NCBI GenBank assembly: GCA_027596075.1
Contig: JADGJC010000059.1
Span: 105,557 to 169,556, forward strand
Length of the DNA stretch: 64,000 bases
DNA from: Rhizophlyctis rosea
Taxonomy: Eukaryota; Chytridiomycota; Chytridiomycetes; Rhizophlyctidales; Rhizophlyctidaceae
Reading direction: 5' to 3'
Part shown: positions 56,924 through 64,000 of the stretch, piece after piece
Layout: each line of letters starts with the position of its first letter
Numbering within the stretch: the first letter of the stretch is position 1
Made by a program: the position numbers and the translations under genes
Notes under the pieces: model-generated
The model's database searches: none
Seen by the model: the letters and a program-made list of their open reading frames with translations, nothing else
What the model was told of the DNA's origin: nothing

Positions 56924-57487
56924 CTACCCATTATTTTGGTTTTGTCCTGCGCTGTTTTCTTGTTGAACCGGGCGGTCCACCACGACCGGTTGTTGCCGGG
57001 CACCTTCTGCGCTTCCTTCTGAGGCAATGATTCCTGATGGGTAATGACTACCTTCTGAGGAGCCATTAAGTTGTGTTGGTTTAGATTTAGGCGATAACGG
57101 AGAGGGTAATCCGGCAGAAGGCTTTCTCGCGTGTCCGTGACCGTGTCCGTAACCGTTTACAGCCACAGGAACAGATAGCAGCACCTGACCCGCAGGTTGT
57201 TTAGGTGGAGATGGTAAGATCAATCCTCTTCGCTTCTGTTCCTCTAGTGTTGCGATTTCAGCAATAACACTGGCTGCTGAAGATTGACGTGATAAGTCAG
57301 GAGGGGCGGATACGCGTTTTACGACGTGTTTGCTGGATATGGCGGCCAGGCGGCTTTTCAGGTTGTTTAGACGTTCCTCCGGGTCGTCACCGACTAGCTC
57401 GAGTTGGTAGGATGGGTTGCGGCCGTGTGCGGTGACGGTGCGGGTCGGGATTGGAGGTGTTGGTGGCGGAGACGCGGGTTCCGTCAT
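56924..57487 (-). CDS. Hypothetical Pro/Ser-rich protein with a short coiled segment
   Basis: ATG 57487 (MTEPASPPPTPPIPTR) to stop 56924, 187 aa. Residues about 35-100 are helical (DPEERLNNLKSRLAAISSKH, ASVIAEIATLEEQKRRG); the rest is disordered, with a GHGHGHARKPS stretch and a Gln/Asn end. A GTAGGT donor overlaps the stop, so it may be spliced to a downstream frame (SAQEHDARYIRCLSSAVKEE near 56660) that ends just before the SEC2-like gene. No family recognised. Confidence 0.45.
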   Translation of the reverse strand: MTEPASPPPTPPIPTRTVTAHGRNPSYQLELVGDDPEERLNNLKSRLAAISSKHVVKRVSAPPDLSRQSSAASVIAEIATLEEQKRRGLILPSPPKQPAGQVLLSVPVAVNGYGHGHGHARKPSAGLPSPLSPKSKPTQLNGSSEGSHYPSGIIASEGSAEGARQQPVVVDRPVQQENSAGQNQNNG

Positions 57488-58429
57488 TCTCCGGTCGGGA
57501 ACTAGAAGGGGGAATAGGGAGTAGTGAGATTTGTGTGAATGGCGTGTCTTTCCAGTCAGCCAGTGACCCACCAGCCAGGTTCCACCTAGTTGGTTCCGTG
57601 TTCGCCAGTGTTGTCGTGTGTGGTGAGTAGTGAGTTGTGATTAGACCCTTGACAGTTGCAGCAGCACGCCTCTCTTGGATAGTAGTACTGTTCCTCACCC
57701 GTTTACACTTTTTCCCACGGGTGAAGATTAGCAGTGTGAGAGTGTGAGAGTGTGAGCAAGTGCGAAGTGTCCACGTCGATTGCCATTGCCTCCAATGCGC
57801 CTATGGAGTGCCTGTGCAGTGCCAGACTACCAGTGCAATCATTTGTGCTACACTGCGTAACATTCAGTCCACAAGCCACATTTGATTGCACGACGCCACA
57901 TTCATGATGGGATGACTGATCTATATGCAGACAGGGCCATATAAATGCCCCAACCCTCCATTTCTTCCCACACAGGTAAAGCAATCTACTCCAATACAGG
58001 TCATCTATCTTTATAGCGACATATTGAAGAGCACAATAGAAGCTTCCTACTGGCTGGAGGCATACTACTATCACAGTGCTGATAAGGACACAATGGCTGC
58101 CAAAAAGCTATATCTGCTGCACGAAACCCCGCCAGGTTCATATCACACACAATTTCCCACACATACCACTAACAGTGCTCTAACACGGGAACCTGCAATA
58201 TTTAGACCTTGCACCGCCACTGTTCGCAATACCTGGTGACAAAGACCTGATCTCTCTTTTTAAACTATCCAATCAATATGACAAATACGCACGTCCCTTT
58301 GCCCCTCCCACCTTTGGTGCCCCGCCACAAAATAACCTAGAACCCACCTATCTCGCTTACACTAAAGACTTGCCTGGTGGGTGCTAATAGTGCCTGCCTT
58401 GCCTTTGTGTTCGGTGCGGGATGTGCAGG
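57488..58429. other. Intergenic, nothing recognised
   Basis: Contains a short GTGTGAGA microrepeat at about 57734..57754. Open frames lack codon or domain signatures. Confidence 0.4.
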
Positions 58430-59065
58430 CGAGGGTAGGGGAGCGGAGCGTCAGCGGAGAGTGCGCGAGGCGCCTGTCAATCTGCGAAGCAGATTAGTGA
58501 GTCAGCGAAGGTGGTCATAGTCACGCAGCGCCTGTCAATCTCCGAAGCCATCAGTAGGTCAGCGAAGCTGACACATGTCCGCGCAGCGCGCAGTAAACTG
58601 GCAACACCACATCCAAAGCGCGGAGGCGCTGATCCGGCAATGATGTATAGAGTGAATGCAAAACTTGACTAATTCATGTTATCAACCAGGTCTAAACCAA
58701 CCGCCAAGAGAACCCGACGAAAGAAATCTATGGAAAAACAAACTTCTCCCACGCCCGCTGGATCAACAAAAGCTGACAGTAGAACCCATTCCGAGGAACA
58801 TTCTGCGCAGCGTGTTTTCCATGCGGCCGGGACCAATCGAGGATGTAAGTTGTCTTGCTGTTACAAAGATTTCGAGCAGTGCAGATGGCGCATAGTATGG
58901 CGCGGAATGCTATTGTGGCCAGCGAAGCTCGCTGAATAGGAGCAAAGCTGGATAAATGGGCGCGAAGCGCCTGGTGGAGAATCTTTGATATTTGCGCACC
59001 ATATGGCGCGAAGCGCTGTAGTCGCTAGCGAAGCTGCTTAATCAGGCGCGAAGCCCCTGTCGGAA
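58430..59065. repeat. Cluster of GCGAAGC mini-hairpins
   Basis: Around 58484 ATCTGC-GAA-GCAGAT and around 58565 GTCAGC-GAA-GCTGAC are perfect inverted repeats with a GAA loop. Further GCGAAGC-type hairpins lie at about 58920, 58965, 59010, 59025 and 59050 (for example GGCGC-GAA-GCGCC). The second half lies inside the intron 58845..59098 of the next gene. Two CCTGTCAATCT words sit beside the first hairpins. Confidence 0.8.
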
Positions 59066-59849
59066 ATACATATGATTGACATTCCTGCGCAAATACAGGT
59101 AGATCTATCCGTCTTCGGCCTTTCCGAATCCGACCTCGTCATTCCACCACCGCCACTATCGCATCCGCCATCCCTTCCCAGCGGCGTACCTTCCTACCAA
59201 CCAGCACCGTCTACCCCTCAAATTACATTTAAAATCAGTAAGGAAGCCTTGCTCATTTTCAGAGGTAATCATGATAGCAGGTACTGACTGAACTGAACCC
59301 ATCAGGGCTCAACTCATCCGCAACGTCATCAATGGACCACCCATCGCCGAGCACGACGGACGAGCCGGGCGGGGAGAAGAAGAAGAAGGTGTGTTGTTTG
59401 ACGGGTGATGTTTCGACGGAGCCCTTTTTGCTTTTTGGGTTGAATTAATGGAAGAACCTCCACCTCGAAACTTAAATATTCCTTACCGGATGAATGCACG
59501 ATCAGAAAAAGAAGCGCAAGCACGAACACGGCGACGGCGAAGGATCCGAACACGGGGAGAAGAAGAAGAAGAAAAAGAAGAAGGTAAATGTCATGACTGG
59601 GGCAAGGGGCTTCTTGTTACGGCTGGCTTTGTGATGTGGTTGGGAAGAAAATGGCATGTGTCATGATTGCGATTGAGGAGGATGCTTTTGAGTGGAACAC
59701 AGTTTATGCGTTTTTATTATCCTTATCAGATTTCTGATCCCTCATGCCTTTTACTCAAACAGCACAAAGAAGAACACGGCGACCATACCGACCATGGCAC
59801 ACCATCCGCGCTGCCAGACACTGACGACGTCATCGATATCGAAACGTGA
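58656..59849 (+). CDS. Lys/His-rich nuclear-type protein, family uncertain
   Basis: Five exons with matching phases: 58656..58844, 59099..59264, 59306..59388, 59506..59583 and 59763..59849; 200 aa. Donors are GTAAGT, GTAATC, GTGTGT and GTAAAT; acceptors are ACAG, ATCAG, ATCAG and AACAG. The N-terminal half has LTVEPIPRNILRSVFSMRPG then FGLSESDLVIPPPPLSHPPS. The C-terminus is a run of Lys with His/Glu (KKKRKHEHGDGEGSEHGEKK), then an acidic end DDVIDIET. The PRNI..FSMRPGPIED stretch followed by Lys/His tracts recalls Mediator subunit MED19, but this is a weak likeness. The first exon start is the least sure part. Confidence 0.55.
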
Positions 59850-61422
59850 TGGCGTCGTCACGGAATCAGCCAGTACGAGAATTCCGTGGTGGTGAACGCT
59901 TTCGTAGTGTTTGTAAATAGGATCTGGCAATATACCCCCCCTTCAACTGCAAAAGGAGATGCACCTACGATGTCAAATTTTTCAATCAGTGCTTTTGTTG
60001 AAAGTCCACTCAACACTCGCCGTCAATTACTGCCGATCTCATGTTCGTGCACCGGACCAGGACATGAGCGAAGTTCGCCAAACAATATATGACACCCAGC
60101 TAAGTTGATCCTTGGGATAACATTTTGAACGCCGATGGAGTGGGGTCAGGAATTGTAGGGCCGCCAGCAAGGGACCTTTTTTAGATCGGAACAAATGGCA
60201 CACAAAATTACTGTTTTTCTCCTGGTGAGACTACATAGTCAGTCCACCGAGAAGACACCAGGGCTGGGATGAGAGCTCACCGATTGTCCGATGTAGGAGT
60301 TTGGTCTTCAGAAAACTGACTAACCAAGGACCCCATCCCCCACGACTGGCCTTCCCCCCAACCACCCAACCAGACTCCATCGTCACACCCCTAATCTGCA
60401 ACGAAATGTGCAGTCTCCAAGACCCCACACGACTATTCTTTGGCATCACGAAAGCAGGAGGCGGAAGTCCCACGTGTTCCTGCCTTACACAAAGTGACGT
60501 AGCCAAGACGTGGAGTACGCCGCTATCCGACTCGCTGATGAGACGTGTTCAGATGGAAGTCCGTGTGGTGGAAAATTATTTGCTGGTCTTGGTATACTAG
60601 TTTGTATACGGTAGGTTATTGACTCACACCTTCCCCTCTCCTCCCCGCCTTCACCCCCTCTTTGTTGATTTTGTGGATGAAGGAAGCAACATGAAGAAAC
60701 TCCATCCGAATGCTTTTCTCATCGTCTATGTTCTCGCTCGCCCCCCTATGATCTTTATAACAGATCGGCAACGCCTCCATCCCTGTACCATCCCTATCTC
60801 CATCCCCAACCCCCGTAAGCACGACCACCAAAACCACAACAACATCCACCATTAACTCCATCCGAACCGCAACCAGCACCAAAGGCAACAATTGCGGCAC
60901 CGTAAACGGCACCAGATACTTCTGCGGCCCCAGTCTATGCTGCTCCTCATCATGGACATGCGGCACAGGAAGTGCATGCGGAACAGATGTCGTGCCGAGC
61001 TTTCCGGTGGAAGTACTTGTAGGAGAAAAGAAGATAGTTTTCCTTGTTGGGGGGGGCCAAAGGGAAAAGGTCAATCATCATACCCCATTTACTTGTATGC
61101 ATAGGTGCACTTCCCTGCATCATTTTTTTCGAATTTGGCGGCCAACAAAATGGACAAAAAAGGCTGTTGCACCGGTAAATTCCGTCAGGCTTGGTTTTTT
61201 TCCATCCTCCAATCTGGCACCGGGCTAATGGCTGACAACCTGAGACAAAAAGCTTGTTACCACCCACGCAAGGTCACTAGCATAGGCATCTGGACAAATG
61301 GCTCTTTTCGTTGTTGATGTTTTGAAGTTCTGCATACTGTTTTGGCCATATGCGCTTCTGTCGGCATTCGGAACCCTCAAGTCGGACGGCATACAGAAAT
61401 ATGTCCCCGCAGAAAAATGACA
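59850..61422. other. Unresolved region, possible minus-strand gene 60616..61074
   Basis: A minus frame 61074..60616 contains a long hydrophobic run (YLVPFTVPQLLPLVLVAVRM) and an amphipathic end (SIRMEFLHVASFIHKINKEG), and the frame at 60506..60231 may follow it through an intron. There is no start, splice pair or family that I can defend. The rest shows no gene. Confidence 0.3.
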
Positions 61423-62760
61423 TCAATCACTACCACTAGACTCAGAAGAACTCCCCCTCCTCTTCCTCTTCCTCCCCTCACCACCATGCCTCTCCCTCTC
61501 CTCCTTATGCTTCTTCTTCTTCTTCCGATCTTTCTCCCTATCCTTATCCTTATCCTTCTTCTTCTTCTTGGACTTTTTCTGTGCCTTGCGCAGGACGTCA
61601 AGGGCTGTGTCGAGATTTGATCTGGTATTATTTAATTATTGTCAGTGTTGATAGGGAAATGGGTAGCAAATGAAAGAGGAGTTTGGGCAACACCATACTT
61701 TTCGTGTGTGTGAGTGGATTTTTCGATGAGAGAGTCGGCTTCTGGGTCGTCGGGGAGGAGGTCGTAGGTTTTGGCGACGGATTTGGAGGATGTGAGGGTT
61801 ATGCGGCAGTCGGTTGGGAGGTGGCCGCTGGCAAAGTGAGGAATGGAACACCAGTTTGCTGAATGACCATGCCATCCCTGCCTAACATCCACACGACTCA
61901 CGTTCCACCGCAGCGGATGCAGGTGAAATTTACAACTGCATCCTCAGTTCCAAGTTTCACTTTCTTGTGGATGGGTTCCCCACTCGCGCGGGCTTTGCGT
62001 TCCAGTTCGAGCTTGACGTTGTTGGGATCTAGGTCTTGGCCCTGGCAAGTAAGCGTGTATGAGCATACATTCGGCCTTGGAAATGGATCGTCATCGTAAC
62101 CCAAATCAAAATGCTATTGGTGACTGACCTTGCTTTGATCAACAAACTTCATCGACAGCGAAACCTTGCCCGCTTCATCAATGTTGATGACCTTTACCCT
62201 GTATCCGTGGGTTTTATGTTCAGCAAATACTCCTGACACCGCAGTGCTCTAAATCTCAAGCAAACAGGCATGCTTGGATCCCGAGATTATTTACCAAATG
62301 ATATCGCCGACTTCAAGAACATCCGATGCCTCCTTCACATGATCTGCCAATCGCAGGAAGTGTCAGATCGTTCACAGGGAGCTCTTGGTCAATGAGTGCG
62401 TACATTGAGATATTTGGGAGATGTGGACGAGACCTGCATAGTTGAAGTATCAACAAAAGTCATCGGAATGCTTGCAAGGAAGTCAAGGAAAGAGAAGGTT
62501 TCGACAATGAGGTCGGACTGCACAAGTACTCACCACTGCGGTACCCCGCTTTCTCGAGAGAGACAAACGCTCCATATGATTGAACCGTGTCGACCTTTGC
62601 TGAGTCTTAGTCTTTTGAGCAAAAGTAACAGTTACGTGTTCCCGAACCATAAGTACCTTTCCCTAAGTGAAATCGTCAGCTGGGAAACCTTGCACAAGCA
62701 ATCGATCGAACAACCACATACTTGACATATTGTACCTAGAGACGGTGCTTCCTTCTGACC
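61423..62760 (-). CDS. S1-domain and CCHC zinc-knuckle protein, ZCCHC17 (pNO40)-like
   Basis: Reading right to left, small exons encode an S1 RNA-binding domain: AKVDTVQSYGAFVSLEKAGY, DHVKEASDVLEVGDIIW, and RVKVINIDEAGKVSLSMKFV. Then a helix (DPNNVKLELERKARASGEP) and a zinc knuckle CIRCGGTGHLPTDC, which is completed exactly by a GTGAGT...GCCAG intron. The tail is Lys-rich (KKSKKKKKDKDKDREKDRKK) and ends SSSESSGSD at TGA 61423. S1 + CCHC + basic tail is the order of ZCCHC17, a nucleolar/ribosome-associated protein. The last exon is 61621..61423. The 5' end is uncertain: a six-base exon GGAAAG near 62655 and a first exon around 62700-62760 are needed to start the S1 domain. Confidence 0.75.
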
Positions 62761-63617
62761 CCGCCCCATCCTGTTCCGGCGATCTCGTGAAAGCTAGGTG
62801 GTTGCGTAAGTCTTTGAAGGAAAGTTCAAAGCAGGAATTCCCTCGCCAACACCACATTTTCAAGGCCGAATCTTCATATGTCCAAATATGGGTAATTGCA
62901 AATGTTAACATTGCGCAGCCCCATTTCTGTGCCACCGACGAGGGTCCAAAAATTTCACGGCTAGCAATCGAACGAAATTGACTTTTCATGAATCCAGGCA
63001 GCCGAACCCTGAAACTCGTAACAGTCGGAAAGGAATGAACGGCATTGGAATGAAATGTTGACTGGGTGAGTTCATGCAAAATAGCGGATTGAGAAACCCG
63101 GGAATCAAAGCGTTAGATCGTATCAATGGGTTCATTCAAATGTGCCAAATATTTCGAACCAAAAGAACCATGCATTTGGAGCTGGCCCCTGCCGCTCTTA
63201 CGGAGGATTTTTGGACCAAGTCCCACTGTTGGGGGATGGCTTCCCTGTAAGGCGGCTGAACGATTTTGATTGATAACTTTCCTTTGAGTTTGGTCTATTC
63301 AATCACTATGTTTGAGTTTTGTACTGCACTCCACCGGACTTTGACGCCACCAGCGTCGGCGTTGGGGCTTAGTTCTCAACACCCATTGGTAGGTCTGGCA
63401 GGTTGGATTTACTGCATCCTGTCGTATCAAGGCGGATGCATCCATTGAGGTGGGACTGGTGAGAGCAAGGGGCCTGCTAGGTGGCTGCCACACAAGGGAC
63501 GTCGGGGAATGGAAGAAGCCGGAGTTGCATACAGGAAACGCCCATATAGACACCACATGTTGGCCAAAAGACAAAATGGGAAAACCGAAGATGCAAAAGA
63601 AGCTGCATAGAGTTGGC
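62761..63617. other. Intergenic, nothing recognised
   Basis: About 850 bp upstream of the S1/CCHC gene. Long overlapping frames on both strands have no domain signature. Confidence 0.35.
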
Positions 63618-64000
63618 CTACCCGCCGCACACATGCTGAAGAAAGTCACACGAGACAAACAAAAATTGCTCCTGGCAAAGATCGAACTCGCGATCTTCGC
63701 GTTGCATACAAAAAACATCTACAGACAAGCCGGAAAATTCACGGCCCGCGACCTGGGTTGAGGAAGAAGAGAAGGCGCCAACGGGAATCGACGTTGGCGA
63801 ACGTGCAAATGCCGTCAAGGGTTTCATCATAGATCATGAAATGCTTGTGTTGGGTTTTGTAGAGTTCGGCGCGGTTTGTTCCCCAATGCTATTTTCGGTG
63901 TTAGAATGGGGATGTTTTGAATGGGATTAGTTTGCATCGACGTACCGGTTGTTCTAATTCGCCGAGTGAACCGGAGACAGAACGTTGCACGGCCGTGACG
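63618..64000 (-). CDS. Partial gene at the right edge, unknown
   Basis: Three exon pieces read from the edge: VTAVQRSVSGSLGELEQP ends at a GTACGT donor; acceptor CCGAAAATAG near 63890 opens HWGTNRAELYKTQHKHFMIY with FANVDSRWRLLFFLNP; and a last piece DVFCMQREDREFDLCQEQFL ends VCGG before TAG 63618. The middle junction needs a 34-nt intron (GTCGCG...CTGTAG), shorter than others here, so the last piece is less certain. The protein looks soluble and Trp/Phe-rich. Its N-terminus is outside the window, and I recognise no family. Confidence 0.45.

Noticed and set aside
57925..58239. Plus-strand frame of 104 codons
   Set aside because: No splice sites, domain or codon pattern; judged chance.
63664..63700. 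tRNA-like T-arm (GAGTTCGATC on the minus strand)
   Set aside because: No matching acceptor stem, D-arm or anticodon arm upstream; it is better explained as coding or chance.

Overview
The window looks like nuclear DNA of a zoosporic fungus, most likely a chytrid. The genes are split by short GT-AG introns (mostly 55-115 nt) with fungal-type branch sites. Orthologues of eukaryotic housekeeping genes can be recognised: VPS18, TSR2, a SEC2/Rabin8-type exchange factor, TMEM120, and an S1/zinc-knuckle protein. Degenerate ankyrin repeats of the form LEWWK-SGLELK and long kinesin-light-chain-like TPR proteins are, from general knowledge, common in chytrid genomes. No rRNA, tRNA, CRISPR array or intact transposon was recognised. 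The species cannot be named from the sequence alone.

Layout. 0-2.1 kb (minus): a sugar-phosphate/nucleotide-sugar transporter joined by an in-frame canonical intron to a GT31 galactosyltransferase that runs off the left edge. 2.8 kb: a tiny secreted cysteine-containing protein. 3.7-8.4 kb (minus): three tandem F-box/LRR-like paralogues, two of them broken. 8.8-11.3 kb: duplicated flanks and a gene remnant. 11.4-15.1 kb (minus), 26.4-30.2 kb and 31.3-34.9 kb (both plus): three copies of a large gene that combines a helical module, a nucleotidyltransferase-fold module, Cys-pair (possible zinc) sites and a divergent short-chain-dehydrogenase (Rossmann) module. Eroded remnants lie near 9.4 and 44 kb. 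These copies flank a conserved block: a secreted type-B carboxylesterase, VPS18 (17 exons) and TSR2, the last two divergently transcribed.

35.2-36.3 and 43.0-43.4 kb are arrays of a short GATTGAC / GTCAATC word that switches strand within the array. Between them are a secreted Tyr-rich repeat protein resembling an adhesive protein, TMEM120, and an unknown membrane protein. 45.8-53.4 kb holds an ankyrin-like F-box protein, a TPR protein with an N-terminal SHxW domain, a weak F-box/ankyrin-type gene, and a secreted acidic Gly/Ser/Asp-rich protein whose intron contains a 10-N assembly gap. 54.3-64 kb holds a SEC2-like GEF, a small Pro/Ser-rich protein, a Lys/His-rich nuclear-type protein with GCGAAGC mini-hairpins in and around its first intron, a ZCCHC17-like S1/CCHC protein, and a partial gene at the right edge.

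The most unusual feature is the repeated nucleotidyltransferase + dehydrogenase gene family, which sits beside decaying F-box genes and short-repeat arrays. This looks like a fast-evolving accessory family around a conserved core. The splice-dependent transporter-glycosyltransferase fusion and the strand-switching octamer arrays are the next best candidates for something undescribed.
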